A model generated the notes under the pieces. The model made no database searches. It had not been told where the DNA came from and was given only the letters and a program-made list of their open reading frames with translations. Below, in pieces: positions 1 to 9,083 of a stretch of 64,000 nt of DNA. The position numbers were made by a program, and so were the translations under genes. The DNA is from Plantibacter sp. PA-3-X8 (lineage in GTDB: Bacteria; Actinomycetota; Actinomycetes; Actinomycetales; Microbacteriaceae). Each line of letters starts with the position of its first letter. The first letter of the stretch is position 1. The stretch is taken from contig NZ_CP033107.1 of NCBI RefSeq assembly GCF_003856975.1, positions 2,604,001 through 2,668,000 on the forward strand. The letters are read 5' to 3'.

Positions 1-378
1 GCCCGCGAGACCGTGCCGCTCGAGCTGCCACCGTCCACGAGGACGGCCCCGTGGGTCGGACAGGCACCGCCCCGTGGCGGCTGGGAACGTGCGGGCGATG
101 TGGACACCATCGAGCTCGAACTCGTCGCCAGGACGGGGGCCTCGGAGATCGCCGAGACGCTCCCCACCGCGGTGGGCGATCAGATCGTCCAGAAGGTGCG
201 GTCGCAGGTCTGGTCCCGGCCCCTCGGCGACGGCCACGGACTCCCGACCGGTGCCGCGTTCGCCGCGGTGGGCCTCGGCTTCATCGCCGAGCCGGAGCGC
301 GCGGCCGTCTTCCGCTCAGGCGGATGGGTCCGTTTGAGCACCCGACGAGGGCATGTGCTCGCGGGCGCCGTGTCCTGA
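1..378 (+). CDS. 3' end of an unrecognised gene, cut by the window edge
   Basis: The frame is open from base 1 and closes with TGA at 376-378, so about 125 C-terminal residues are visible and the true start lies outside. A GTG at 13 is an internal possibility, but nothing marks it as a start. The fragment has no membrane segment and no motif I recognise. It ends 3 bp before the stop codon of the convergent FAD dehydrogenase, which fits a real gene end. I do not assign a function. Confidence 0.6.
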   Translation, partial: ARETVPLELPPSTRTAPWVGQAPPRGGWERAGDVDTIELELVARTGASEIAETLPTAVGDQIVQKVRSQVWSRPLGDGHGLPTGAAFAAVGLGFIAEPERAAVFRSGGWVRLSTRRGHVLAGAVS

Positions 379-381
379 TCC

Positions 382-2064
382 TCAGGCGCCTGCCATCGTC
401 CGGCCGGCGGTCCGTCCGCTGAACAGACACCCGCCGAGGAAGGTCCCCTCGAGCGCGCGGTAGCCGTGGATCCCTCCACCGCCGAAGCCAGCCGCCTCAC
501 CGGCGGCGTAGAGGCCGGGCACCGGGTTCCCGTCCGGGCCGAGGACCCGACTCGCGAGGTCGGTCTCGAGCCCGCCGAGGCTCTTGCGGGTCAGCACATG
601 CAGCTTCACCGCGATGAGCGGTCCCGCCTTCGGATCGAGGAGCCGGTGCGGTGCGGCGACGCGGATGAGTTTGTCGCCCCGGTAGGAGCGGGCACCGCGG
701 AGCGCCGTGATCTGCAGGTCCTTCGTGAACGGGTTGTCGATCTCGCGATCGCGAGCCTCCACCTCGGCGATGACGTTCGCCGCGTCGATGGGCGTCTCCG
801 GGCTCAGTTCCTGCATGCCGGCGATCAGCTCGGTGAGCGTGTCGGCGACGACGAAGTCCGCGCCGTGCTCCTTGAACGCCTCGACCGGCCCGGGCGCTCC
901 CGGGCCGATGCGCTTCGCGAGCAGCCCGAGGTCCTTCCCGGTGAGGTCGGGGTTCTGCTCGCTCCCCGACAGCGCGAACTCCTTCTCGATGATCCGCTGG
1001 GTCAGCACGAACCAGCTGTGGTCGTGGCCGGTGGCACGCAGGTGCGCGAGGGTACCGAGCGTGTCGAAGCCCGGGAAGAGCGGCACCGGGAGCCGCTTCC
1101 CGGTCGCGTCGAACCAGAGCGAGGACGGCCCCGGCAGGATCCTGATGCCGTGTTGCGGCCAGATCGGATCCCAGTTGGTGATGCCTTCGACGTAGTGCCA
1201 CATCCGGTCGCCGTTGATGAGATGCCCGCCCGCACGCTCACTGATCGCCAGCATGCGTCCGTCGACGTGCGCGGGGACCCCGGAGAGCATGGTCCTCGGC
1301 GGCGTCCCGAGCCGGGCCGGCCACTGTTCGCGGACGAGATCGTGGTTCCCCCCGATGCCACCGCTCGCGACGAGCACCGCGGGCGCCTTGCACGAGAACT
1401 CGCCGACGACCTCGCGCGAGCTCGGAGCCCCGCGCTCGGCATGCGACGGGGCCAGCACGGAGCCGCGTACGCCGACGACCGCGCCGTCCTCGGTGAGCAG
1501 CTCGTCCACACGGTGCCGGAAGTGAGCCGACACCGTGCCGTCCTCGACGCCGGCGTTCACCCGTCGGACGAAGGGCGCGACGACACCGGGTCCGGTGCCC
1601 CAGGTGATGTGGAAGCGGGGAACGGAGTTGCCGTGGCCGATGGCGCCGCAACCGCCCCGTTCCGCCCAGCCGACGACCGGGAAGAACCGCACGCCCTGGT
1701 CGTGGAGCCAAGCGCGCTTCTCGCCCGCGGCGAAATCGAGGTACGCCTCCGCCCAGCGCTTGGGCCACTGGTCCTCGGGACGGTCGAACGCTGCTGCGCC
1801 GAACCAGTCCTGGGTCGCGAGCTCGAGCGAATCCCGGACGCCGAGGTGGCGCTGCTCGGGGGAGTCGACCAGGAACAGGCCGCCGAACGACCAGTGCGCC
1901 TGGCCACCGAGGTTCGACTCCGGCTCCTGTTCGAGCAGGATGACCCGCTTGCCGGCGTCGATGAGCTCTGCAGCTGCCACGAGCCCCGCCAGCCCGCTGC
2001 CGATCACGATCGCGTCGGCCTCGGTTCGATCGGCGGACGGGTTGGGAGGGACGGCTGCTGGCAT
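382..2064 (-). CDS. FAD-binding dehydrogenase (fumarate reductase/KstD-like fold)
   Basis: Predicted flavoprotein of 560 residues. The N-terminus carries the dinucleotide-binding motif GSGLAG at residues 22-27, followed after the second strand by the acidic residue of a Rossmann fold (LLEQE). The C-terminus has the second FAD contact typical of FAD_binding_2 proteins (GLYAAGEAAGFGGGG, then the GTFLGG stretch). The length and the SFGGLF stretch near residue 58 fit the group annotated as predicted FAD-binding dehydrogenases (COG3573-like); the substrate is unknown. The ATG has a GGAG ribosome site 8 nt upstream and a TAGGAT -10 box at 2097-2102. It appears monocistronic. Confidence 0.85.
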   Translation of the reverse strand: MPAAVPPNPSADRTEADAIVIGSGLAGLVAAAELIDAGKRVILLEQEPESNLGGQAHWSFGGLFLVDSPEQRHLGVRDSLELATQDWFGAAAFDRPEDQWPKRWAEAYLDFAAGEKRAWLHDQGVRFFPVVGWAERGGCGAIGHGNSVPRFHITWGTGPGVVAPFVRRVNAGVEDGTVSAHFRHRVDELLTEDGAVVGVRGSVLAPSHAERGAPSSREVVGEFSCKAPAVLVASGGIGGNHDLVREQWPARLGTPPRTMLSGVPAHVDGRMLAISERAGGHLINGDRMWHYVEGITNWDPIWPQHGIRILPGPSSLWFDATGKRLPVPLFPGFDTLGTLAHLRATGHDHSWFVLTQRIIEKEFALSGSEQNPDLTGKDLGLLAKRIGPGAPGPVEAFKEHGADFVVADTLTELIAGMQELSPETPIDAANVIAEVEARDREIDNPFTKDLQITALRGARSYRGDKLIRVAAPHRLLDPKAGPLIAVKLHVLTRKSLGGLETDLASRVLGPDGNPVPGLYAAGEAAGFGGGGIHGYRALEGTFLGGCLFSGRTAGRTMAGA

Positions 2065-2096
2065 CTGCTGACTCCTTCGGCACGGACGTGCGTCCG

Positions 2097-2102
2097 ATCC
2101 TA
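2097..2102 (-). promoter_or_regulatory. -10 box of the FAD dehydrogenase gene
   Basis: TAGGAT on the minus strand, 32 bp from the ATG, matches the TANNNT form that recurs upstream of genes in this window. No clear -35 box was seen. Confidence 0.4.
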
Positions 2103-2119
2103 CGACCGTGCGGCCGGAA

Positions 2120-2548
2120 TCAGAGAAGACTGCGGCGCGGTGCCCCTGGGTCCTCGTCGAAGGTGTTGACCATGGCGTGGGCTGCCCGCTCGAGGTAGTC
2201 CCAGAGCGTCGCCTCGTGCACCGGCGCGAGGTCGAGGCTGTCGACGGCGGCGCGCATGTGCAGCAGCCAGCGGTCGCGAGCGTCGGGGTTCACGTGGAAG
2301 GGCTGGTGTCGGAGCCGGAGACGCGGGTGGCCGCGTTCGGCGCTGTAGGTGCCCGGCCCACCCCAGTACTGCTCGAGGAAGAGCATCAGCCGGTCGGCCG
2401 CCGGACCGAGGTCCTCCTCGGGGTACATCGGTTTCAGGACGGGGTCGCCGGCCACGCCGCGGTAGAACTCGTCCACGAGGGCCTTGAAGGTGGCGTGTCC
2501 GCCGACCTGCTCGTAGAAGGACATGCCTGGTGCCTGGGAGCCGGTCAC
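2120..2548 (-). CDS. glbO: Group II truncated haemoglobin (GlbO type)
   Basis: Haem protein of 142 residues from the GTG at 2548, or 134 from the ATG at 2524. The body (YEQVGG..., FLEQYWGGP, RGHPRLRLRH) is the actinobacterial GlbO pattern. Visible functional residues are the B10 tyrosine in EFYRG, a histidine in RHQPFHV that is likely the proximal ligand, and the G8 tryptophan in RDRWLLHM that marks group II. Family members bind O2, NO and peroxide and are linked to redox defence. The GTG overlaps the stop of the upstream MscS gene in a GTGA, so the two are probably translationally coupled. That overlap is why I prefer the GTG start, although the ATG gives the more usual N-terminus. Confidence 0.92.
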   Translation of the reverse strand: MTGSQAPGMSFYEQVGGHATFKALVDEFYRGVAGDPVLKPMYPEEDLGPAADRLMLFLEQYWGGPGTYSAERGHPRLRLRHQPFHVNPDARDRWLLHMRAAVDSLDLAPVHEATLWDYLERAAHAMVNTFDEDPGAPRRSLL

Positions 2549-3552
2549 TGCTGCCCTCTCGGGGGTCGCTTGGTCTTCGGCGCCCGTGGAGGGACCACCG
2601 TGGTCGGGTGGGTGCGCGGGGGACGCGAACCGGTCACGCTTGCGGCACCCTCGAAGCCCGAGAGGACGATGCTGTTGAGCGACGGCAGCTTGACGTCCAT
2701 CTCGTCGACGGCCCGCTTCAACCGCATCCGCAGTTCGCGAGCCACGTCGTCCTTGGCACTCGTGCGCGTCTTGATCACCAAGCGGATGACGAGTGCGTCG
2801 CCCGAGATCGACTCGAGACCCCACAGTTCGGGCTTCTCAAGGATGCGGGAGCGCCACTTGGGGTCGTGGGCGAGTTCGTTCGCCGTGTCGAGCATGCGCT
2901 CCTGGACGGCCTCGACGTCGGTGTCGTACGGGATCGCCAGGTCGATGATGACCCGCGACCACCCCTGTGACATGTTGCCGACCCGCAGGATCTCGCCGTT
3001 GCGGACGAACCAGAGCGTGCCGTTGACGTCGCGTACCTGGGTGATCCGGATGCCGACGGTCTCGACCACACCGGTGGCGGGTCCGAGGTCGACCACGTCG
3101 CCCACGCCCAGTTGGTCCTCGACCACCATGAACAGGCCGTTGAGGATGTCCTTGACGATGTTCTGCGCGCCGAAACCGAGGCCGGCACCGACCGCGGCCG
3201 TCAGCAGGGCGAACGAGCCGATGATGCTCGAGTCGATGACGTTGACGACGAGGATGGCCGCGACGATGACGATGGTGACGTTGACGATGTTGCTGAGCAC
3301 GGTGCCGAGGGTCCGCGTGCGTTGGACGAGTCGGACGGCGGCAAGCGGCGAGGCGAGCAGCGATTGCGTGTCGGTGACGTCGGCGCTCTTCTTGACGCCA
3401 CTCACGATGCGGCCGACGACGCGTCGGATGACGAATCGGAGCACCCATGCGGCGGCGAACGCCAGGCCGATCACGACCACCACGCCGATGATCTTCCACC
3501 CCGCCGTCCAGAGGAAGGCGGTCACGTCAGGCCAGATCTCATCCCAGTTCAT
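2545..3552 (-). CDS. Mechanosensitive ion channel, MscS family
   Basis: Inner-membrane channel of 335 residues. A hydrophobic segment lies at about residues 15-38, and two more at about 80-135 lead into the glycine/alanine-rich pore helix (VGAGLGFGAQNIVKD), followed by the MscS beta domain (GDVVDLG, then the upper cytoplasmic domain). The family opens under membrane tension and releases solutes on hypo-osmotic shock. The C-terminal 30 residues are basic and proline-rich. The gene is first in a two-gene unit with the truncated haemoglobin. A TACACT -10 box at 3562-3567 lies only 9 nt from the ATG, so the leader would be nearly absent. Confidence 0.92.
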   Translation of the reverse strand: MNWDEIWPDVTAFLWTAGWKIIGVVVVIGLAFAAAWVLRFVIRRVVGRIVSGVKKSADVTDTQSLLASPLAAVRLVQRTRTLGTVLSNIVNVTIVIVAAILVVNVIDSSIIGSFALLTAAVGAGLGFGAQNIVKDILNGLFMVVEDQLGVGDVVDLGPATGVVETVGIRITQVRDVNGTLWFVRNGEILRVGNMSQGWSRVIIDLAIPYDTDVEAVQERMLDTANELAHDPKWRSRILEKPELWGLESISGDALVIRLVIKTRTSAKDDVARELRMRLKRAVDEMDVKLPSLNSIVLSGFEGAASVTGSRPPRTHPTTVVPPRAPKTKRPPRGQQ

Positions 3553-3633
3553 ATGGGCCTCAGTGTATCGAGCGACCCGGAGTGAACCGTGTGAGCCGCC
3601 CGAGTGCGAGCCGGACGGTGCCTGCGTGAACGG

Positions 3634-4308
3634 TCATGGACGCACGAGTCCGTGCTTGTAGGCGAAGATGACCGCCTGCACGCGGTCGCGCAGCTGCAGC
3701 TTCATGAGTACGCGACCGACGTGCGTCTTCACCGTCGACTCGGAGAGGACGAAGTGGGTGGCGATCTCCGCGTTGCTCAGCCCCTCCGCCATGGCGACGA
3801 GGATGTCGTGCTCCCGCGGTGTCAGCTCGGCGAGTTCTGCTGCCGAGCCGTCTTCGGCGGCCGTGGGGGTGCCGGGGAGGGCCGTCGCGAAGAGTTCGAG
3901 CATCCGCTTCGTGATGCGGGTCGAGACGGCGGCGTCGCCGGCGTGGACCGCGCGGATCGCGGACGTCAGCTCGTTCGGCAGGGCGTCCTTCAGGAGGAAG
4001 CCGCTCGCGCCGGCCCGCAGCGCTCCGAAGGCGTACTCGTCGAGGTCGAAGGTCGTCAGGATGATGATGCGGCTGTCGGGGTTCGCGGCGACGATCCTCC
4101 TGGTCGCCTCGATCCCGTCGAGTCCCGGCATCCGGACGTCCATGAGGATCACGTCCGGCCGCAGGCTGGCGGCGAGGTCGATCGCCTCGGCGCCGTTCGA
4201 AGCCTCACCGACCACGTCCAGATCGTCCTCCGCGCCGAGCACGAGACCGAATCCGAGCCGGATGAGCTGTTGGTCGTCGACGAGCAGGATGCGGACGGGG
4301 TCGGTCAT
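3634..4308 (-). CDS. NarL/FixJ-family response regulator
   Basis: DNA-binding response regulator of 224 residues. The receiver domain has acidic residues at 10-12, the phospho-acceptor Asp57 in ILMDVRMPG, and a lysine in FLLKDALP. The C-terminus is a LuxR-type HTH (LTPREHDILVAMAEGLSNAE, then STVKTHV). The ATG at 4308 overlaps the histidine kinase stop in an ATGA, which decides the start and shows coupled expression. Regulated genes are unknown. Confidence 0.95.
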   Translation of the reverse strand: MTDPVRILLVDDQQLIRLGFGLVLGAEDDLDVVGEASNGAEAIDLAASLRPDVILMDVRMPGLDGIEATRRIVAANPDSRIIILTTFDLDEYAFGALRAGASGFLLKDALPNELTSAIRAVHAGDAAVSTRITKRMLELFATALPGTPTAAEDGSAAELAELTPREHDILVAMAEGLSNAEIATHFVLSESTVKTHVGRVLMKLQLRDRVQAVIFAYKHGLVRP

Positions 4309-5537
4309 GGTGTGGTTCCTCGTGGTTCGGTGGTCGGCGGGGACGTTCTCGACGGGCGTGGTTCCAGGGGGAGGACGGCATGGACGCGCCACAGCCGATC
4401 GCCGACGGCTCCGGCGGTGACCCGACCTCCTTGGAACGCGACGCGTTCGCGGAGGCCAAGCAACCCCTGGCCGGCGCCGAGCGACGGCGCGTCCGGAATG
4501 GAGCCGTCGTTCTCGACGATGAGCTCGAGGTGCTCGTCGTCGGTGGTGATGACGACGTCGACGCGCTTCGGCCGCTCCGAGTACCGCAGCGCGTTCGTGA
4601 GTGCCTCCTGCGTGATCCGGTGCACGGCGAGCAGGATCGACGGGTCGTCCGTTGACGGCCCCGAGACGGTGAGTGCGACCGGCAGGCCGAGCCCGCGGAA
4701 GGTCTCGACGAGCGCGGGGATCGACGCGGCGTCGGGTTGCGGAGCGAGGGGTGCGCTGCCGGTCTCGCGGAGGACGCCCAGCATGCGTCGCATGTCGACG
4801 AGGGAGCCGCGGGCGGCGTCGGTGACGGCGGTCATGGCGGACCGGGACGCCGCCGGGTCCTTCGTCGCCAGGGCCCCCTCGCTGAGCGCGACGATGACGG
4901 TGAGACTGTGGGAGACGATGTCGTGCATCTCGCGGGCGATGCGGGTCCGCTCGGCGACGGCGGCGAGCTGGGCCTGCTGGTCGCGCTCGCGGGCCAGCTG
5001 CGCCGCCCGATCGACGAGTGCTTCGACGTACCGCTTGCGATTGCCGACGTTGATCCCGATCAGCAGCCCGAAGAGCGCGAAGAGGACGACCGAGATGATG
5101 GTCTGCTGCGGCTCTCCCGGCTCATGTGGTGCGGCCCAGGGCAGGAACGGGGCGAGGACGGCGACGACCGCGGCGGCGGCGAAGGCCTGCCAGCCGAGTG
5201 CGACGGTCCGGTACACGGCCACCGAGTAGAGCAGGATCGGCACGGCGAACGCGTCGACGCCCACCGTCTGTGCGACCGAGACGAGCCCGACGGCGATGAC
5301 GAGCACGGTCATCGCGAGCGGGCGCCGTCGCCTGAGCAGGACGGCGAGTGTCGTGATGCCCACGATCGCGACGGCGAGCGCGATGCGGCCGGGCTGGGCC
5401 GCCAGGTCGACGTCGAACCACTCGACGGTGCTGACCGAGAGCGCGACGAGGAGGTACCCGGCGGCGATGAGCGAGTCGGCGGTCCACGGATGCCTCGACC
5501 ACCAGCGTCGGACGACCCCGGGTGGGCGCGGGAGCAT
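4305..5537 (-). CDS. Sensor histidine kinase, NarL/DesK class
   Basis: Membrane sensor kinase partnering the response regulator at 3634-4308. The N-terminus holds about five to six hydrophobic segments (residues about 20-165) with no sizeable extracellular domain, so the signal is probably sensed in or at the membrane. A coiled linker leads to a HisKA_3 domain with the phospho-accepting His205 in MHDIVSH. The ATPase domain ends with the glycine box GQGLLGLRERV. I chose the ATG at 5537 because GGAGG lies 8 nt upstream; the frame also reads upstream to 5669 (including a GTG at 5594) without a ribosome site. That gives 410 residues. Confidence 0.92.
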   Translation of the reverse strand: MLPRPPGVVRRWWSRHPWTADSLIAAGYLLVALSVSTVEWFDVDLAAQPGRIALAVAIVGITTLAVLLRRRRPLAMTVLVIAVGLVSVAQTVGVDAFAVPILLYSVAVYRTVALGWQAFAAAAVVAVLAPFLPWAAPHEPGEPQQTIISVVLFALFGLLIGINVGNRKRYVEALVDRAAQLARERDQQAQLAAVAERTRIAREMHDIVSHSLTVIVALSEGALATKDPAASRSAMTAVTDAARGSLVDMRRMLGVLRETGSAPLAPQPDAASIPALVETFRGLGLPVALTVSGPSTDDPSILLAVHRITQEALTNALRYSERPKRVDVVITTDDEHLELIVENDGSIPDAPSLGAGQGLLGLRERVAFQGGRVTAGAVGDRLWRVHAVLPLEPRPSRTSPPTTEPRGTTP

Positions 5538-5647
5538 CAGTGCGGCCTCCGTCGCGGCCCGGTCCCGGTCGGAGGACGGCTTCCGAGCGGTCACGACGAG
5601 GACGACCCTGAGGGTCGGTCGTCGTTCACTGGTCGGCGCATCCCTCC

Positions 5648-5653
5648 AGGATA
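5648..5653 (-). promoter_or_regulatory. Candidate -10 box for the two-component operon
   Basis: TATCCT on the minus strand, about 110 bp before the kinase ATG and just before the hairpin that ends pepN. It is placed where a new transcript must start, but no -35 was identified. Confidence 0.3.
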
Positions 5654-5655
5654 CG

Positions 5656-5696
5656 GAGAACCCCTCCACAGCGGGTCGTGCCGTGGAGGGGTTCTC
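5656..5696 (-). terminator. Hairpin terminator after pepN
   Basis: A perfect 14-bp inverted repeat (5656-5669 with 5683-5696) around a 13-nt loop, 42 nt downstream of the pepN stop. It has no strong U tract, as is common in high-GC actinobacteria. Confidence 0.75.
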
Positions 5697-5738
5697 GCCA
5701 GAGGATCCTGGTACCGGAGTGCTATCCGGCCGAGTGGA

Positions 5739-8282
5739 TCACGCGGCGTCCCGTGCCTGTGCCGCGAGCGCCCGCTCGACCCCGGCGAGGGCTTCGACGA
5801 GCATGCGTCGGAGTGCCGGGATATCGGCGTTGGCTTCCAACCACGCGCGGGTGCGGTCGCGGAGCTCGGTGGAGGCGAGCGCCGCCGGGTAGAGCCCCTC
5901 GACGATGTACTCGGCGATCTTGTAGCTGCGCGACTCCCAGACCGAGGTGAGCGCGGCGAAGTACGGCTCGACGAGCGGCTGCAGGACGGCCGGGTCGATG
6001 ACATGCCCGAACCCGAGACCGACGTTCCGGACGATCGCATTCGGCTGGTCGTCGTGCTCGACGACCGAGTCGAACGCTGCGCGCTTGCCCTCGACGGTGG
6101 GGATCGTCGCCCGTGCACGAGCGGCCGCCTGCGCACCGTTGGCCGTGTTGTCCTCGGCGAGCGCCGCATCGATGTCCGAACCGTCCGCGAGACCGAGGAG
6201 GACCAGTCCCTCGAGGAGCTCCCAGCGGAGGTCGGTGTCGATCTCCAGGCCCGGGAGTGCCGCGGAGCCGTCGCGCAGTGCACGCAGGTGCTCGCCGTGC
6301 TCGGGGGTCGAGGCGAGGGCGGCGAAGAACTTCACGAACTGGAACTGCGCATCGGAGCCGGCCTCCGCCTCCTGGGCGAGCGTCCAGAGCGCGTCGCCGA
6401 CCCGGGAGATGGTCGCCAGGCGGCGTTCCGGAGCGACGTAGTTGCGCGCGGCCAGACCGAGCTGGCCGAGCGTGGTGCGCAGGGTCGTCGACTCGGTCTC
6501 CGTGGCGATGTTCCCGAGGACGAGCTCCACGTAGTCGGAGGCGCTCGACTCGGCGTCGCGGGTCGCGTCCCAGGCAGCGCCCCAGACCAGCGAGCGTGCG
6601 AGCGGGTCCTCGATCGAGGCGAGGTGGCCGATCGCCGTCGCGAGCGACCGCTCGTCGAGGCGGATCTTCGCGTAGGCGAGGTCGTCGTCGTTCAACAGCA
6701 CCAGGTCGGGCTGCGTCTCACCGACGAGGTCCGGCACCTCGGTGAGCGCCCCGTCGACGTCGAGTTCGACGCGTTCCGTGCGGACGAGCTTGCCGTCCTG
6801 CAGCCGGTACAGGCCGATGGCGAGGCGGTGCGGACGCAGCGTGTCGTAGTCCGCCGGGACCGTCTGACGGACGGCGAACGCGGTGAACGCGCCGTCGGCG
6901 TCGACCGTGAACTCCGGGCTCAACGTCCCGACCCCGGCGGTCTCGAGCCACAGCTTAGACCACTCGCGGAGGTCGCGTCCGCTCGTCGCCTCGAGCTCGA
7001 CGAGCAGGTCGTCGAGCACGGTGTTGCCGAACTCGTGCTTGCGGAAGTAGTTGCCGACGCCGGCGAAGAACGCCTCGATGCCCACCCAGGCGGCGAGCTG
7101 CTTCAGGACGGAGCCGCCCTTGGCGTAGGTGATGCCGTCGAAGTTGACCTGGACGTCCTCGAGGTCGTTGATGGTCGCGACGATGGGGTGCGTCGACGGC
7201 AGCTGGTCCTGGCGGTAGGCCCAGGTCTTCTCCATCGCGTTGAACGTCGTCCACGCCTCGGTCCACTCGGTTGCCTCAGCGGTGGCGATCGTCGAAGCCC
7301 ATTCGGCGAACGACTCGTTCAACCACAGGTCGTTCCACCACTTCATGGTGACGAGGTCGCCGAACCACATGTGGGCGAGCTCGTGCAGGATCGTGACGAC
7401 CCGGCGCTCCTTGATCGCGTCGGTCACCTTCGAGCGGAACACGTAGGTCTCGGTGAAGGTCACCGCGCCGGCGTTCTCCATCGCGCCCGCGTTGAACTCG
7501 GGGACGAAGAGCTGGTCGTACTTCTCGAACGGGTACGGGTACGCGAACTTCTCCTCGTAGTACGCGAAGCCCTGACGCGTCTTCTCGAAGATGTAGTCGG
7601 CGTCGAGGTGCTCCGCCAGGCTCTTGCGAGCGAAGACGCCCAGCGGGATGGTCCGGCCGTCGCTCGAGGTGAGCTCGCTGCGCACCACGTCGTACGGGCC
7701 GGCCACGATCGCGGTGATGTAGGAGGAGATGCGCTGCGTGGGTGCGAAGCTCCAGGTCGCCGCGCCGTCGTGCGCCGGTACCGGCTCAGGCGTCGGGGAG
7801 TTGCTGACGACCTGCCAGGCCGCGGGCGCCGTGATCGTGAAGGTGAACGTCGCCTTCAGATCGGGCTGCTCGAAGACCGCGAACACCCGACGGGAATCCG
7901 GCACCTCGAACTGGCTGTACAGGTACACCTCGCCGTCGACGGGGTCGACGAAGCGGTGGAGGCCCTCACCGGTGTTCGTGTACTCGGCGTCCGCGTGTAC
8001 GACGAGCACGTTCTCCGCAGCGAGGCCGTCGAGCTGGATGCGCACGCCGTCGGAGACGGTCGACGGGTCGAGCTCGACGCCGTTCAGCGTGACGGAGTGG
8101 ACGGTGCGCGTCATGGCGTCGATGAAGGTCGAGGCGCCCGGTTCACCGGTGAAGCGCACCGTCGTGGTGCTGCGGAACACCTCGGGACCGGTCGTGAGGT
8201 CGAGCACGACCTCGTAGCTCGACGTGTCGACGAGCGCCCTGCGCTCCTGGGCTTCGACTCGGGTGAGGTTCTCTCCTGGCAC
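5739..8282 (-). CDS. pepN: Aminopeptidase N (M1 family)
   Basis: Zinc aminopeptidase of 847 residues that removes N-terminal amino acids from peptides in the cytoplasm. The substrate motif GAMENAG is at 266-272 and the zinc site HELAH at 300-304, with the third ligand in NESFAEW about 20 residues on. The C-terminal half is the ERAP1-like helical domain. Length and layout match the actinobacterial PepN family. The GTG start has AGGGAG 5 nt upstream. A TAGGCT -10 box at 8361-8366 gives a leader of about 70 nt; the promoter region is shared with the divergent DsbA-type gene. Confidence 0.97.
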   Translation of the reverse strand: MPGENLTRVEAQERRALVDTSSYEVVLDLTTGPEVFRSTTTVRFTGEPGASTFIDAMTRTVHSVTLNGVELDPSTVSDGVRIQLDGLAAENVLVVHADAEYTNTGEGLHRFVDPVDGEVYLYSQFEVPDSRRVFAVFEQPDLKATFTFTITAPAAWQVVSNSPTPEPVPAHDGAATWSFAPTQRISSYITAIVAGPYDVVRSELTSSDGRTIPLGVFARKSLAEHLDADYIFEKTRQGFAYYEEKFAYPYPFEKYDQLFVPEFNAGAMENAGAVTFTETYVFRSKVTDAIKERRVVTILHELAHMWFGDLVTMKWWNDLWLNESFAEWASTIATAEATEWTEAWTTFNAMEKTWAYRQDQLPSTHPIVATINDLEDVQVNFDGITYAKGGSVLKQLAAWVGIEAFFAGVGNYFRKHEFGNTVLDDLLVELEATSGRDLREWSKLWLETAGVGTLSPEFTVDADGAFTAFAVRQTVPADYDTLRPHRLAIGLYRLQDGKLVRTERVELDVDGALTEVPDLVGETQPDLVLLNDDDLAYAKIRLDERSLATAIGHLASIEDPLARSLVWGAAWDATRDAESSASDYVELVLGNIATETESTTLRTTLGQLGLAARNYVAPERRLATISRVGDALWTLAQEAEAGSDAQFQFVKFFAALASTPEHGEHLRALRDGSAALPGLEIDTDLRWELLEGLVLLGLADGSDIDAALAEDNTANGAQAAARARATIPTVEGKRAAFDSVVEHDDQPNAIVRNVGLGFGHVIDPAVLQPLVEPYFAALTSVWESRSYKIAEYIVEGLYPAALASTELRDRTRAWLEANADIPALRRMLVEALAGVERALAAQARDAA

Positions 8283-8360
8283 AACTGCTCCCTGGTGTTG
8301 ATGGACACGTGACGTGTGAACTGCACGTGGTCGCTCGTGACGACCGCGGCACGATCAACC

Positions 8361-8366
8361 AGCCTA
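8361..8366 (-). promoter_or_regulatory. -10 box of pepN
   Basis: TAGGCT on the minus strand in the 142-bp gap between divergent pepN and the DsbA-type gene, consistent with the TANNNT boxes elsewhere in the window. Confidence 0.4.
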
Positions 8367-8412
8367 GACCCGCCGTCCATCGGTTTCGGGGGAGTCGACG
8401 GGGATCGGCGCG

Positions 8413-8418
8413 TAGGGT
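8413..8418 (+). promoter_or_regulatory. Leaderless -10 box of the DsbA-type gene
   Basis: TAGGGT, 6 nt before the ATG at 8425, so transcription should begin at or next to the start codon. No ribosome site lies between. Confidence 0.5.
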
Positions 8419-8424
8419 GACGGC

Positions 8425-9048
8425 ATGACGACTTCCGCTGCAGACAACACCCGCGTCGACTTCTGGTTCGACCCCTCCTGCCCGTGGGCCTGGATGACCT
8501 CGCGTTGGGTCGACGAGGTCACCGAAGCCAGGAACCTCGACGTCCACTGGCACATCATGAGCCTCGCCGTCCTCAACGAGGACCAGGACGTCAGCGACGA
8601 CTACCGGGCCTTCTTCCCCCGGGCGCTCCGATACACGCGGCTCGTCGCCGCTGCGGCAGCCGAACACGGACACGCGGTCGTCAAGCCGCTCTACGACGCC
8701 CTCGGCACGCGGATCCACCCCGGCGGACGCGCGGAGGACGTCGACGCCGTGATCGCCGAAGCCCTCGCCGAGACCGGGCTCCCGGCGGCGCTCGCCGAAG
8801 CGTCGACGACGGACGCCTACGACGGGCCCATGCGCGAGAGCCACTTCGACGGCATCGGACGGGTCGGTCAGGACGTCGGCACCCCCGTCATCGCGATCGA
8901 CGACGTCGCGTTCTTCGGACCCGTCATCTCGCCAGCGCCGAAGGGCGAGCAGGCGCTCGCACTGTGGGACGGTGTCGTCGCCGCTGCCGCCTACCCGGGC
9001 TTCTTCGAGCTGAAGCGCAGCCGTACGGCGGACCCGATCTTCGACTGA
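8425..9048 (+). CDS. DsbA-like thioredoxin-fold protein (mycothiol-dependent nitroreductase Rv2466c type)
   Basis: Cytosolic thioredoxin-fold protein of 207 residues without a signal peptide. The active site is CPWA at residues 19-22, with a single cysteine rather than CxxC, as in Rv2466c of Mycobacterium tuberculosis, which works with mycothiol. The pattern FDPSCPWAWMTSRW is diagnostic of that group. Family members reduce nitro compounds or disulfides in oxidative defence. The cis-proline region (VGTPVIAIDDVAFFGPVIS) is present. The gene is apparently leaderless. That the host makes mycothiol is inference; no msh gene is in the window. Confidence 0.88.
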   Translation: MTTSAADNTRVDFWFDPSCPWAWMTSRWVDEVTEARNLDVHWHIMSLAVLNEDQDVSDDYRAFFPRALRYTRLVAAAAAEHGHAVVKPLYDALGTRIHPGGRAEDVDAVIAEALAETGLPAALAEASTTDAYDGPMRESHFDGIGRVGQDVGTPVIAIDDVAFFGPVISPAPKGEQALALWDGVVAAAAYPGFFELKRSRTADPIFD

Positions 9049-9071
9049 CGCGACGCCGGCGCCCGGAACCC

Positions 9072-9077
9072 TAGACT
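9072..9077 (+). promoter_or_regulatory. Leaderless -10 box of rpiB
   Basis: TAGACT, 6 nt before the ATG at 9084, the spacing expected when mRNA begins with the start codon. Confidence 0.5.
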
Positions 9078-9083
9078 TTCCAC

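Noticed and set aside
466..2169. A plus-strand frame of 567 codons opposite the FAD dehydrogenase
   Set aside because: Shadow frame; the minus-strand protein has FAD motifs and a ribosome site.
4737..8312. A plus-strand frame of 1191 codons
   Set aside because: It lies opposite the histidine kinase and pepN, which have clear motifs; the long opening is due to codon bias.
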